NCBI GenBank assembly: GCA_015179125.1
Contig: WHVA01000098.1
Coordinates: forward strand, 186,001 to 250,000
Direction: 5' to 3'
Length of the DNA: 64,000 nucleotides
Source: Gautieria morchelliformis
Lineage: Eukaryota > Basidiomycota > Agaricomycetes > Gomphales > Gomphaceae
This document shows positions 53,149-64,000 of the stretch, piece after piece. The notes beneath the pieces are model-generated. The model was not told the DNA's origin. It made no database searches and saw only the letters and a program-made list of their open reading frames with translations. The first letter of the stretch is position 1; each line of letters starts with the position of its first letter. The position numbers and the translations under genes are program-made.

Positions 53149-54178
53149 TGTCAAGATTGCTTTTTAGGTGTTAATATCGTGCATCAGTGAACACAGTGAA
53201 TGCCCAAATAACTTATGTGAATAAGTATGCCATTTGGCGAAGAGGGTGAACCAATAAATGTTCACAAGATAAGAGGGCTTCCCAGACGGGGCTCGCCCTA
53301 TCTACAGTCGTAGCAAAATAGCCTGTGGCACTTGAAGATGTAATGTACAAGGTGTTGCGGAAAGGTTGTCTAAGTAGCGACAATCCTTTCGCTGGTGAAG
53401 GCACTCCTTTGGAGCCCTTCGCCAACAGCACAGAAAATAGTTCGAAGGCTAAGGTAATGAAGATGAAGTATGAGAACTCACCAGTGATGCCTAAGTCTTC
53501 TTCTGGTCGAAGATAGAAATATACAGGAGAAGGCTCAATACAATAGTCACAGCGAGGTCAAGTTTGCACAAGATAGACGTATGATAATTGAACTGAGGAA
53601 TATACATGCAAATGTAGACTACTTATATCGAATGCTCATATGATGCTAGCGAATAGGAAAGAGGCCATCTGGAGTCAGGGTTTGATAGGGGTGCACGGTC
53701 AGGATACATAATAGATGAAATAGACATACAATAGAGTGAAAGGGGGGTGCGAACATGAAACGATGGAGAGGAAAGAGGGCGAATGCCCCTATGTACGAAA
53801 ACATGCCTTGGAACCTGCATATACACCACCCTGCACGGACTGTTTGTCTGCTGGGTTGATCCCAGACAACCTACAGGTAGGATGTCCTGTGAATGTATCC
53901 CAGCCATATGAACACCTAAAGGGGATGGATCGAGAAGGTGATGGGGCCAGTGTTGAACCATCAGGCTGGGTAAAGGGTGTCGATCGTGTCTGATGGCGTG
54001 CCTGCTGGTGAATTATGCGATCAGTGAATGGTTGTTCAGCGAATGTGGTGAAGAGAAAGTGGAGAAAACATAGTTTGGGGGTGGTCGGAGGGTATGGCAA
54101 ACACAGGCGAAGATGCAAGCGGAATGATGAGGGGAGGAACAGAGACAGCGGGGCGAGGGAAATATACAGGCCATGACA
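53149..54178 (-). repeat. LTR family A (5' LTR of gypsy-A)
   Basis: 1,030 bases between TGTCAAGATTGC and GGCCATGACA. The leader next to it (53148-53095) recurs at 61167-61222 in the opposite orientation, identifying both as the same element family. Sequence 54179-54356 beyond it has no recognisable content. Confidence 0.82.
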
Positions 54179-54356
54179 GAAGGATCAGATAACTGTTGTT
54201 CCTCCAAAGGAACAATGTCAAAATTGACAAGCACCGTACGATAGTCAGAACTCAGAATACTCAAGTCAAAAGAGCTCAAGGACAAACACCGTTGATGAAA
54301 CAACGGTAACAGTGCGGCTGAATAACTAGCTGCATGAAGCTACCCAATGCATTGGC

Positions 54357-54854
54357 TGTAGAGGACAGGAATTATAGGCAGTAGGTATGGACTTCTTGCT
54401 CAAAAGAATAGACTAGAAAACAATTCACTCTCTCAGTGAATTTAGTTGTCACTTTAAATATATTATACACTACCTAGAAAACAATTCACTACAGAGGATT
54501 TCTAGGTTAATAAATCGAAAGAATGCTAGACTGATTTACTTGCCTCTCTCAGTGAATTTAGTTGTCACTGAGAGAGGGGGAAAACTGTTTCACTGCGCAT
54601 GTACTACTACCCGGCCCTTTAGCGCCCAAGAGCTCGCGCGTCGAAGTCGTTTCAGACTCCGCTGGGTGCGGCCGCTTGTGAAAGTAGGAATAACAAGATG
54701 AAATGGAGAGATAGGGAGTGAGTGGAAAATTTCGAAAATAACCAGAGAAATGGATGCATGATACAAGAACAATATGAGAAGAAATTGAGAAACCACACAA
54801 CAAATTGGATATATTATGGTTGATTTTGGTGCAGGAGCATAAATGCACCCAACA
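54357..54854 (-). repeat. Copia-2 3' LTR (498 bases)
   Basis: Plus-strand ends TGTAGAGGACAGG and GCACCCAACA. It retains the CTCTCTCAGTGA / TCACTGAGAGAG stem at about 54543-54576. Over the shared 258 bases it differs from the 5' LTR by about one substitution, so the insertion is young. Confidence 0.9.
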
Positions 54855-54867
54855 CGCCCCCTCAAGC

Positions 54868-57800
54868 TTAATATATTCCGATTTGCTTGTTGAGGATCTT
54901 CACTCTAGGACTAGGAAGTCCTTTGGTGAGGATATCTGCCAACATTTGTTCGGTTGGCAAATAAACGAGCTTGGCTTGTTGATATTTGATTATATCTCGA
55001 AGGAAATATAATCTGATGTCGAAGTGTTTGGTTCTCGTGTGTTGTTGAGTGCCATACGTGATGGCAATGGCTGATTGATTGTCTGAATAAATTTTGATGG
55101 GTCTGTTCAGTGGTTGCAATATTTCAGAAATAAAATGGCACATCCAGAGAGCCTCTTTGCCCGCATGGGTCAGGGCGACGAATTCGGCTTCAGTTGATGA
55201 GAGGGCTACTATCGATTGTTTCTGGCAACTCCATGAAACAGTGCCTCCATCAATCTGAAATAAGTATGCCGAATACGAACGCCTATGACTCTGTGAACCC
55301 CAATCCGCATCTGAATATCCCATCAAGCCGTCTCGATTTCTTCCAAGTGTGAGCTTGTAATGCTTCGTGCCTTTCAAATATTTGAAGACATGTTTGACTG
55401 CATTCCAATGTGTGCCACTTGGATTTTCGAGGAATTGCGAAAGCAATGACACCGCAAATGCAATGTCAGGTCGAGTGGCTACAGCTGCCCACATCAGTGA
55501 TCCTATGGCTTGCCTGTATGGAAACTTCGACATGGCTTTCTTGCCTCTTTCTGTAGAAGGACACTGGTCTTTTGATAATTTAACAGCTGGATCAAGGGGC
55601 GTAGCATAAGTCTTTGCATCTTCGAGATTAAATTTCTTGATGATCTTCTCGATGTATGCAGGTTGTGAAATTGCAATGGTTTTCTTCTGCCAGTCTCTTT
55701 TGATTTTAAGGTTCAATAGCCAATGAATATGGCCTAGATCTTTCATACTGAAGACCTGAGCAAGATCTCGTTTGACTTCGTCCAGGACTGACTGATTCTC
55801 AGCTGTGATGGTGAGATCATCCACAGCTGTTGCAATAATCACATGCCCCTTTCCGCCACGTCTATAAAATACAGCCCCATCTGTGGCTGACGTAGTGAAT
55901 CCTAATTTGTGGAATTCACCACTTAGACATTTGTACCATTCCCTTCCAGATTGTTTGAGGCCGTAGAGTGCTTTCTTCAAAAGTAGCACTTCGTCTTTGT
56001 CTCTGGACTCATACCCATACGGCTGCTTCATGTAAATAGGTTCAGGCAGTGTAGCATTGAGGTATGCATAGTCCACGTCCATTTGATGGATAGGCCAGTC
56101 ATTCCTAGCAGCAATGGCGCATATGATCCGTAGGGAGGATAACCGAGCAACAGGTGAGTATGTCTCATCATAGTCGACTCCAAACTTCTGTGTGAAGCCT
56201 TGGGCGACCATTCTCGATTTAGGCATTATTGGTTTCCCTTCTGGATTACGCTTCCAAAGGTAGACCCATTTATTACCGACAATATTGGCTCCAGGAGGTG
56301 GTTTAGCTCGTTCCCACACTCCCTTGTCGATTAGGGCTTCGTACTCCTTGTCCATTGATTTCTTCCACATAGGATTATTCAGAGCTTCGTCTGCATTGCT
56401 AGGTTCAGTTTGACTTAAATCCGGCGCCTTGTCATTGTTTTGACCGTCGGTTAGAAACACACTGATGGCACACTCATAGCTACTGATGCCATCAATCTCG
56501 GAGGGTAATTCTTGGTCAAATAAAACTGCTTTATGGTCCTCAACGTCCTCGTAAGCTAGCGTAGTCATATGTGCGCCAGCTTGTCTCTGAGTTTGAGATC
56601 TTGTTACGGGACCTGATGGGGCCGGCTGCACTTGTTGTTGACGGATATTTTCGCTTCTCCTTATCGGTTCAGCTTCTCTAGGTCTGTCATCAACTCCCTG
56701 AATAGGTTGCAGCTTTTCAAGATATTCCTCTGGTGCATTTTCATCAATTTCTTCGATCTTTGCCTCTTCGCTGACTAAGCGACCGGGCACAGGCACTGAT
56801 GCCGGAATGGCCTTCTTCTCTTCTCTAGACGTAGGTAGCTTGGATTCTTCAATAGAAATGATTGGGACCTTTCCCTTCTTCATCTCTGAATCAAACACAA
56901 CATTCCGCTCGACAGAAACTTTGTGCGAGTCAGGCCAATAAATATAATGACCATGGCTCTGCGCAGAAATTCCTATCCACCGAGCTCTCTTGGCACGAGC
57001 TTCCAATTTATCTCCCTGAGTGACCTTAACATAGACTTCAGTTCCCCACGCGTGAATGTCTTTGAGATTCGGTTTCTCATGGTGGATCATCTCGTAGGGT
57101 GTTTTATCCGGTAGAGCTCTTGTGTGCATCCTGTTCCTAAGATAATTGGCATGCTGTATTGCATAGCCCCATAATATCTTAGGAAGGCCTGATTCTAACA
57201 GCATGGCATGAGTTCTCTCAGTGAGAGTTCGGTTCAGACGTTCGGCAACACCATTAGACTCTGGTGTGTCGTGTACCGTCAACTGATGCTTTGTGCCTTG
57301 TTTGGCTAGATGCTGTTCGAATTCAGAGCTCGTATACTCGCCCCCTCGATCAGAAACAAGTGCCTTGATGTGCACATTTCTCTGTCGAAGCATTAAAGCC
57401 TCATAGAGCTTGTACTTTGAGAATGCTTCTGATTTGTTCGCCATGAGATAGATCACCGATTCTCTTGAGTAATCATCGATAAAGGAGACATAATATGACT
57501 TCTTATCAATTGTGAGGTGCCTTGCAGGTCCCCAGACATCAGAATAGATTCTGTCACCGAATTTTGATGTTCGGTCTCTGGGTTATCGAGGAAGAGGTTT
57601 GCGTGCAATCTTGGCCTGAATACACGCATCACAGACAATTCTATCGCCTGTGGAGCTCAGTTCAATGCCCAATATCATGCCATGATTTAATAGATGTTGT
57701 AGGGACTTCTGTGAGATGTGCCCCATTTTTTGATGAATTTCCATGGCAGACAAACACATATGGGCTTGAGCACTTGGTGACTGGAGGTCTAGTCGATATA

Positions 57801-59112
57801 AACCATTGACCTTCGGTGCTTGCATCAATACCTTTCCAGTAGCGTTAGATATTGTGCATTTCTGGCCACCGAGTCGAATGTCGTAGCCAGCATCATCGCA
57901 CCGACCGATCGAGACAAGGGTAGCAGCAATTTTTGGAGCATAATATGTATCTTGCAATGTGACTTCTACTGTTTTATCTCCAACCTTGTTGGATAATACA
58001 AGCAGTCCTGAACCGAAGGCATCAAAAGTGCCTTTGTTGGCTGCTCGGATAGTCCTCGGCTGTGATAATTGACAGTAGTTCCTCAATAAATTTTTGTGAG
58101 GAGTCATATGTGATGTCGTTCCGGTGTCGAGTATAACTATAACTCCTGAGGATGTGCTCAGATTGAAATTAGAGCACTCGTCAAAATTGGTGAAGGCAAG
58201 ATGCCCATCACCACTTTCCTCAGAAGAGGACTCTTCTTCGGCAACATTCGCTTTTGCTTTACCCTTCTTCTTCTTCTTGCCTTTGGCTTTTTTCTTCTGA
58301 CGTGGTCCTTGACCTTCTTTACCACCTCCTTTAGCCCAGCAATTTTCGATAGAATGTCCAGGCCTTTTGCAGTTGGTGCATATATGCGCCTTCTGCGCCT
58401 TCTGGTCCTTCTTAGTAGATGAACCAATAAACACCTGCTCTTCTTGCGGGAGTGTTTTCTTCCTGTCATACTGAGCCTTTAGTACCCTAATAATATTATC
58501 AGGGACCAATGGCATCCCGCATTCTTCAAGCGAAGTGGTAAGGGCGTTCATGACTGCCTCATAGGATGGTGGAAGTGACGCAAGGATGATGTCCATGAAT
58601 TCTTCTTCAGAGACTCTAGCTCCCATCTCATTAAGACGAGCATATAGGTCTTGGGCCTTGTCCAAATGATCTCTCAAGTCTCCATCCTCAGGACATCTCA
58701 TACTGCGGAGTTGTCTCTGCAGGCTGGTGAGGACCATCTTGGGCTTTTTGGTCATCTCATTGACCAGTGCATCCCAAGTCTCTTTTGCTGTCTTCTGCTT
58801 CTGTAGCATCAGGGCTAATGACTCTGACACTGAGACGATGATTTGGGTCTTGGCTTGTCCTTCTCTAGCAAGGTATCTCTCCAGCTTCTCCTCAGCCTTA
58901 TCCATCTGAGTTTCCTCAGCTTCTGTAAGAATATGGCCTGGGGGCATAACTGGAGGATCAGGAGGTCGAGTGACTCTCCCTTCTACATGCTTGAGTAGAT
59001 TTTTGGACTCGAAATAGCTGATGAGAGTGGCTCGCCACAATGGCCAATTACTTCCATCAGTAGCAAGCTTCTCAACACCCAATAGCTTCTCAGAAGTGTC
59101 TCCGGGGCCCAT
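54868..59112 (-). pseudogene. Copia-2 Gag-Pol polyprotein with one nonsense codon
   Basis: The frame opens at ATG 59112 (MGPGDTSEKLLGVEKL) and closes at 54868 (LNKQIGIY), about 1,414 codons. It is cut only by TAA at 57585-57583, between RKPLPR and PRDRTSKFG, early in the integrase. Domain order equals copia-1: knuckle CTNCKRPGHSIENC, protease ILDTGTTSHMT, integrase, RT and RNase H. Here the RT box is TAVDDLT (about 55820), with both Asp residues. Copia-1 and copia-2 therefore carry different single lesions. Confidence 0.93.
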
Positions 59113-59117
59113 AACCC

Positions 59118-59376
59118 TGTAGAGGACAGGAATTATAGGCAGTAGGTATGGACTTCTTGCTCAAAAGAATAGACTAGAAAACAATTCACTCTCTCAGTGA
59201 ATTTAGTTGTCACTTTAAATATATTATACACTACCTAGAAAACAATTCACTACAGAGGATTTCTAGGTTAATAAATCGAAAGAATGCTAGACTGATTTAC
59301 TTGCCTCTTTCAGTGAATTTAGTTGTCACTGAGAGAGGGGGAAAACTGTTTCACTGCGCATGTACTACTACCCGGC
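59118..59376 (-). repeat. Copia-2 5' LTR, truncated
   Basis: Matches 54357-54615 almost perfectly and stops at CTACTACCCGGC, where gypsy-3 integrase sequence begins. Confidence 0.88.
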
Positions 59377-60823
59377 TTCTTGGTTGACATGTTCTATCTG
59401 GACATCCCCCTGTGGGTGATATGTGGTGGTCTTGTCCAGCTGGATACCAAGTATCCAGTACAGTTCTCAGGTCAGATCAGTCCTGAACTGGGGGGGTTCA
59501 GTTAGAAACTACTTGGTGTGGAAGCCCATGTAATTTCCAGATGTTCCTGAGGAACGGGTGTGCTGATCTGAGGGCCGTTATGGTGGTTGTGGTTGGGATG
59601 AAGTGGGAGAATTTGCTTACTAGGTCGGCCACACACATCACCGCATCGTACCCATGGGATTCCAGTAGTTCAACGATGAAGTCAATGCCCATTGTATCCC
59701 ACTGAGACAAAGTGGGACTAGTTCACCCATTGGGGACTGGTGTTGGACCTTGGTACACAGGCAGAGGTCGCAATACTTCACATATTGACCAACATATCTG
59801 GACATCTGCAGTCACCAGTAGTTCCGCACCACCAGTTCCAACATCTTCCATCTCCCCACATGCCTGGCGACCCAGGTTTCATGGTGCTGGGACATGATTT
59901 GGCATCAGAGGTCATGCACATTCTGGATGTAGATATTACCCCCAAATGCAACACCCCATCCTTTTCTGACCACTCAGTACTTGATACTGAGCTGGAGTGC
60001 CCCTTCTGCAGTTCCTCCACCACCCTTACCAGCTGACGCCTCAATCTCCCCATCTCAGAAACCCCTACAGATGTCTTGGAGGGTGTTGGCTTCTTCACCG
60101 ATGGACATCACTTCTTCAAGTGCTCAGACCATGAAGAGCTCAGGATGGAGCAGGGTGAGGCCAGCATTGTCTCCACTCCTGGCTGGGGTCATGGCCCACA
60201 CACCGAGACAGGGCATCAGGTTTGCCCACACTGGAGGCATATAAAGGATTTCTGGTCTGAAAAACTGTTCAAAAAACTGTAAAGATATTCCAAATTTTTT
60301 TAGTGTTTTTAATGTAACTTTAACAAAATTTTATGTTTTTGTTAGAATTATTTGAGCAAGAAATTGTACAAAAGTTAAAAGTTTTTTGCAGGTTTTTTTA
60401 TGTGTTTTTATAAGTTTATTTGTGAAATCACAAGGAAACCCTGCAAAAAACTTTCAATCTTTTTACAATTTTCTTGCTTGATAAATTCTAATAAAAACAC
60501 AAAATTTTATCATAGCCTTTTCACATAAAAAACACTAAAAGTATTTGGAAAATCTTTACAGTTTTTTAAACAGTTTTTCAGACCAGAAACGTTTTATATG
60601 CCTCCAGTGCCATGGACTTTCCCAGTCAGTTGTGCAGCTCGAAGTTAAAATGAAATATATAAAGCAACCACTGAGCCTGTCTCCTATTGAGCTTCTTGGT
60701 GTGGAAGTACTCCAGGTTTTTGTGGTCTGCCCAGATATCGACCCAGCTGTGAGCTCCTTCCAGGAAATGCCACCACTCTTCCAAGGCTTGGATGATCACC
60801 GGCACCTGAGCCCTCTTCTATAG
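59377..60823 (-). pseudogene. Gypsy-3 fragment: RNase H to integrase
   Basis: From 60823 down: RNase H ([34 protein letters not shown]), an inserted MITE, then the linker KPDALSRCVGHDP (about 60215), the H2C2 region near 59800, integrase WDTMGIDFIVELLESHGYDA (about 59700) and HPQGDVQIEHVNQE (about 59420) at the copia-2 junction. Numerous stops. A separate gypsy family from the others in the window. Confidence 0.8.
60229..60609. mobile_element. AT-rich MITE with CACTG termini, 381 bases
   Basis: The two ends form a long imperfect inverted repeat beginning CACTGGAGGCATATAAA and continuing through TTTCTGGTCTGAAAAACTG for about 60 bases or more. The flanks are CCA at 60226-60228 and 60610-60612. 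Removing the element and one CCA rejoins the gypsy-3 frame as KSMGKPDALSR, the expected RNase H-integrase linker, which supports the boundaries. A 3-base duplication and CACTG ends suggest the CACTA (CMC) group. No coding capacity. Confidence 0.82.
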
Positions 60824-60825
60824 AC

Positions 60826-61166
60826 TCCTATCTTAGACCAGAGGAGGACTTAAGCACCACTGGTGAGTTTTCATACTATTATTAGTGCTGTCGGCAAAGG
60901 GCTCCGAAGGAGCACCTTCGCCGGCAAAAGGATTGTCACTACTAGACAACCTTTCGGTGAGGCCTTGTACATTACATTGTCAAGTATCACGGGATACTTT
61001 GCCATGACTGTAGATAGGGCAAGCACCGTTTGGGCTGCCCTCTTACCTTCTGAACATTTATTTGTGCATCTTCTTCACCTAACGGCACACTTTGTTGCAC
61101 AACCCCTTCGTGAATTTGCTGTGGTCACTAATACATGATATTAACGCCTAAAAACCAATCTTGACA
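60826..61166 (+). repeat. LTR family A fragment, plus orientation
   Basis: Corresponds to the last 340 bases of the LTR at 33184-34147 and ends AATCTTGACA. It is followed by the gypsy-A leader (61167-61222), then about 50 bases of low-complexity TTCTATATAT sequence and, at about 61275-61360, a short family A LTR piece in the opposite orientation. Confidence 0.75.
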
Positions 61167-61406
61167 GTATAATTGAACTAACAGCTACAGTCAAAGCATT
61201 ATTCTGTCTACTTGTCATTGCCTTCTATATATTTGTCATTCCCTTCTATATATGAATCCTACCCCACCTCTATGCACTTATGGACAAAACCATGTCTTGG
61301 GTCCCGCATGCATGCTACTCTGCACGGACTCTTCGTCTACTGGGTTGATCCCACACGACCTATGGAGGAATGCAATGAAGGGAAATAAAAGGAAGAACAG
61401 GTGGTC

Positions 61407-61833
61407 TGTCAGGGGACACCCTGTTTTCCTTTTCCAGTTCCGACACCACACCCAGTTCCGACTCCATTTCTGACTCCGCTTCCAGTTCCGATTCCATCTC
61501 CGCCTCCGCTTTCAGAAATGATTCCGCTTCTGGGAGAACTTCCACCAGTCCTGTTCGCTTTGCCAGTTCCACTCCAATTTCCGACTTCCACTCTCGGAAC
61601 AGTGTCGGAAATCAAGCGACTCGCGTAATAGGTGGCATCAAGGGCCGATCAAGGGTCAGGGAGGTCAGGAGGATGCAGGGTTGATGGCGGGTGCCAAGTG
61701 TTGTCCCTGGATGCGCAGCGTAGTATAATACGGGCTCGCTGACATTGGGGGTCCTTAGACTTTTCTCTTTGGATTTCCCCTTGTCAGTTGTGTGGTAGTG
61801 TGATCTCCACAACCAGCCAGGGTTGCCCTTACA
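61407..61833 (+). mobile_element. Solo LTR family E, copy 2 (427 bases)
   Basis: Ends TGTCAGGGGACACCC and GGTTGCCCTTACA, flanked by a perfect TGGTC duplication (61402-61406 and 61834-61838). Over 90 percent identical to copy 1 by eye, without the extra segment. It lies at the broken end of the NLR-like fragment. Confidence 0.9.
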
Positions 61834-61838
61834 TGGTC

Positions 61839-62757
61839 CCCTGACAGGGGCACTCTGGGAGATTACACTCCCAAATGTATGTACAAAATTGAGGGTATCT
61901 GTTGTGAATGTTGCAATGTCCTCATCCTGAAGCTCATTAGACTCACGTCGGTGCTCATAACAACTCGGGCACTCACCTGACTCCAGTCCATCATTGACAA
62001 GAGTGCTGCTGAAGCATCGGGTACCTGCTTGATCAGGCTCAAAACTTCCAGCCATAGAGTAGCTTAGTCTCGAAGAACTCCTTGACCTTTGCACTTATAC
62101 CTGGCGTAAAGGTGGTGGCAGGAACATGGTCCGCCCAAAAACGGCAAGAGTAGGAAAGTTGTGAGTTCATATACTCCTTGGTCCGTGTCTCCAAGTCGAC
62201 AGCATTGTCGTTGCGCAGATGTGATGTTTCAAGCTGACCAATGTTGAAACGAAGTTCATCCTTCATCACGCGCAAGCATGAAAGTGCCAGGTTGTCATGG
62301 TGTGAAGATTTATCAGATATATCTATGTAGTATGCTTCACTTCGGTTGCGATCCATCAAGAAGTCACGAAAAGACGTGTGCAGCGGAGTGATTGTGCTGG
62401 ATTCTTGAGAAGGAAGGCTCAGCAGAGCACCCATATGTTCAACTATATGTTTAACCCAGGACCCAAGTTGTCTTCCTTGCACAATTTCTGCAGGGCAGAC
62501 TTCGAGAGTGGTTCTTTGGCAGTCAGGATGCAGTGCATCACCAAGAGAAAGCGCTTCTTGACATGGTCCGGCAAGCCAGCGCCATCCCCTAATCGCTTCC
62601 TGAGGATACTGAGATACAGGTTATCCATCCCATGGAACTTCTCGTCTAAAAGTTCCTCCAGTTGCTGAACAGGATCCCGGCCACCCATCTCATCTGCTTG
62701 GACAAATTGACAAGCCGTGGACACCCATTGAAAGTGACCTTCAGATTTCTCAGCTTA
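61839..62757 (-). pseudogene. NACHT-type NLR (STAND) protein fragment
   Basis: In minus-strand sense: SEGHFQWVSTACQFVQ, LSILRKRLG, LSKSALQKLC, then one base out of frame IVEHMGALLSLPSQES, TPLHTSFRDFLMDRNRSE, DNLALSCLRVMKDELRFNIG, SYSCRFWADHV, and after a second slip at about 62052 LEVLSLIKQVPDASAALLSM. An intron GTGAGT...TTCAG at 61976-61927 (50 bases) precedes IATFTTDTLNFVHTFGS. This is the region between the NACHT NTPase and the WD40 or repeat domain in mushroom NLR-like proteins. NTPase and repeats are missing; two frameshifts and the LTR insertion mark it as dead. Intact relatives are thought to act in non-self recognition. Confidence 0.65.
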
Positions 62758-63362
62758 TAATCGACAGTCCTCATTGCTAGCGCTAAATCCGAACATTCCA
62801 TAACATCTGCACCTTGGCGTCAGTCCTGTTAGTAATAGGGACGATAATACGGTTCAGGCAGAGCCGGCACACACTTAGCCGGAAGTTCGAGAGTGTTCTC
62901 GACTCTGGGATGCTGGTGCACTGGCACGGCATCGGCACAGCATCAGCTTGAAGGATTAGTAACATAGGAACATCGTATTTAGTATATAAGGACAGACAAT
63001 ATTGTGTAGATCGTGGAATAACAGTTTTATTAATACTCCTTCATTCCACAGGTCCTCCTCTGCATGCTGCACGATACTCTCATTTATACCCATTTTGCGC
63101 CCCCTCAAACGCCCTTGTACTTGCTCCTCACATCCGGGAGTCTGGCTGGCGGCTAATGCGGGTGCCTGGCACCGACGGGCCGCCCGGTCTGCCGATACCA
63201 CCTGCCCGAAGAACGCTTCCCTGCTCGCTATCCTACGTGACTGTCTGGAAGTGTCGCTTCCACACATGAGGAATACCTAGCTACGGGGGAAACCGCCATG
63301 TCCGTTAGGGGTCCTTGTGGTCTACATTAGGCAACCCTCCTAAACATAACGTCCATCGTCGA
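62758..63362. other. No gene recognised
   Basis: Short frames on both strands have no family resemblance. The stretch precedes the CxC5-type gene and may hold its promoter, but no clear element can be pointed out. Confidence 0.5.
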
Positions 63363-64000
63363 ATGTCTCTAGCACACGTCTACAATGCGTGTTGTGTATT
63401 CCCAGAGCTGTTAGATGTTCCCCATAACAAAATAATATTTTATATCACACTTCTGCGACACTTTAAGCTTAAGATACAATTCACTCAGCTGTCAACTGCT
63501 ACAACGGCCCCCGACGGATTGCCCCTTCACATTCATGAGTTCCTGCAACTGGCTCTCGATGTTGAAAATGGAATAGCACGTCTCTGCTGGACCGCATTGC
63601 GCCACATTGCATGGGGCGATGCTCACCAGCTAATCATCGATCGGCATGTTCTTCTCCCGTTATTTCTTCAGCATGGAGACCAAGTGTGTGTTCATGAGTA
63701 ATCTGCATCCTCTGAGCATCTTATAATTTTTTTACTCATGCATCTATTCTAGGCATGTATGACTTTCTGCCTCCAGTCCGCATCTGCATCCAGCTGGAGT
63801 GTCCGAACAACCTGCAGCGACGGAAATCAGGTGAAGGACCCGAAGTTCGCGAGATTAGGACATATAGAGCCATGTTGTTCATTCGCTCATATGGTCCTAT
63901 TCCCATCACCACGTCATTGACATACTGCCGTGGTAATTGTCTGTTGACCTCCTATCGATCTTCCTGCTAATTCATCTACCCTAGGCTGCTGTACTCGCTA
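63363..64000 (+). CDS. CxC5-type (KDZ-transposon-associated) cysteine-cluster protein, N-terminal part
   Basis: ATG 63363 opens MSLAHVYNACCVFPELLD, the usual helical start of this family, with LQLALDVENGIARLCWTALR and HIAWGD (about 63550-63620). After an intron ending at TTCTAG (63752) come LPPVRICIQLECPNNL and RTYRAMLFIRSYGPIPITTS, then YCRG. A second intron, GTAATT at 63933 to CCCTAG at 63984 (52 bases, branch TGCTAAT), lets YCRGCCTR continue to the edge. The donor of the first intron is unsure (GTGTTC at 63688 fits the phase). The CX3C/CXXC pattern and order match the CxC5 domain known next to KDZ transposases in mushrooms. Function in the family is not established. Confidence 0.6.

Larger units (their letters stand above)
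51264..54178 (-). mobile_element. Gypsy-A: family A LTR element with gag and protease but no remaining pol
   Basis: In minus-strand sense: 5' LTR (54178-53149), leader GTATAATTGAAC, Gag with tandem repeats, retropepsin, then the head of a second family A-type LTR (51473-51264, TGTCATGAGCGG...) interrupted by gypsy-C. The left remainder of that LTR is a few bases at 40816-40834. RT and integrase are missing between protease and LTR. The solo LTR E at 52357-52849 is inserted in gag. Confidence 0.7.
54357..59376 (-). mobile_element. Copia-2: Ty1/copia element, 5' LTR truncated
   Basis: In minus-strand sense: partial 5' LTR (59376-59118), primer-binding site with overlapping start codon, one polyprotein frame with a single nonsense codon, polypurine tract (CTTGAGGGGGCG, about 54866-54855), complete 3' LTR (54854-54357). 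The outer 240 bases of the 5' LTR are gone at the junction with gypsy-3, so no target duplication can be seen. Confidence 0.92.

Noticed and set aside
63002..63280. 92-codon plus-strand ORF with many cysteines
   Set aside because: Cysteines are not in a known spacing and the frame ends before the CxC5 gene without a usable donor; likely chance.

Overview
The window reads as a repeat-rich accessory region of a filamentous fungal genome, most likely a basidiomycete of the Agaricomycetes. The evidence is short GT-AG introns of about 50 bases with CTAAC/CTAAT branch points, Ty3/gypsy chromoviruses with a C-terminal chromodomain, a Tad-type LINE with CCHC knuckles and an RNase H domain, a fragment resembling the NACHT NLR proteins common in mushrooms, and a gene of the CxC5 type associated with KDZ transposons. 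The species cannot be named from the sequence.

Layout. 1-4.3 kb: broken or partial host-type genes on the minus strand (coiled-coil protein, BRR2 helicase fragment, RMI1-like gene with a threefold internal repeat). 4.3-6.7 kb: non-coding, with a possible solo LTR and a duplicated GC-rich block. 6.7-15.2 kb: one LTR-type unit (family A) into which a 5.8 kb LINE, a 913-base TA-flanked inverted-repeat transposon and a 169-base solo LTR (family C) have inserted. 15.4-17.2 kb: 5' part of a second LINE. 17.2-20.5 kb: truncated minus-strand Ty1/copia element. 20.5-33.1 kb: internally deleted chromovirus I carrying an antisense zinc-cluster gene; a 9 kb gypsy element (gypsy-2) sits in that antisense gene and itself holds a family A unit and a tRNA-derived SINE. 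33.2-34.4 kb: plus-strand family A LTR with a gag stub. 34.4-40.8 kb: minus-strand chromovirus II, also with a spliced antisense gene. 40.8-51.3 kb: an LTR element (gypsy-C) with Gag, protease and an unrecognised third ORF but no reverse transcriptase, interrupted by a complete Ty1/copia element (copia-1). 51.3-54.2 kb: pol-less gypsy-A element with a solo LTR (family E) in gag. 54.4-59.4 kb: minus-strand copia-2. 59.4-60.8 kb: gypsy pol fragment with a 381-base MITE. 60.8-64 kb: LTR debris, a second solo LTR E, the NLR-like fragment and the CxC5 gene that runs off the right edge.

Almost every insertion is framed by a target-site duplication readable by eye (14 bases for the LINE, TA and CCA for the two inverted-repeat elements, 11 bases for the SINE, 4-5 bases for the LTR elements), so nesting gives a relative order of events. 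Most coding regions are broken. Many of the nonsense codons are of the kind produced by C-to-T change (CGA to TGA, CAA/CAG to TAA/TAG).

The most unusual biology is in the two chromoviruses. Each carries, between the end of pol and the 3' LTR and on the opposite strand, a gene with introns of about 50 bases; the one in chromovirus I encodes a coiled coil followed by six cysteines spaced as in a Zn(II)2Cys6 cluster. The gypsy-C element is the second candidate for something undescribed: an unknown coiled-coil ORF occupies the place where pol should be.
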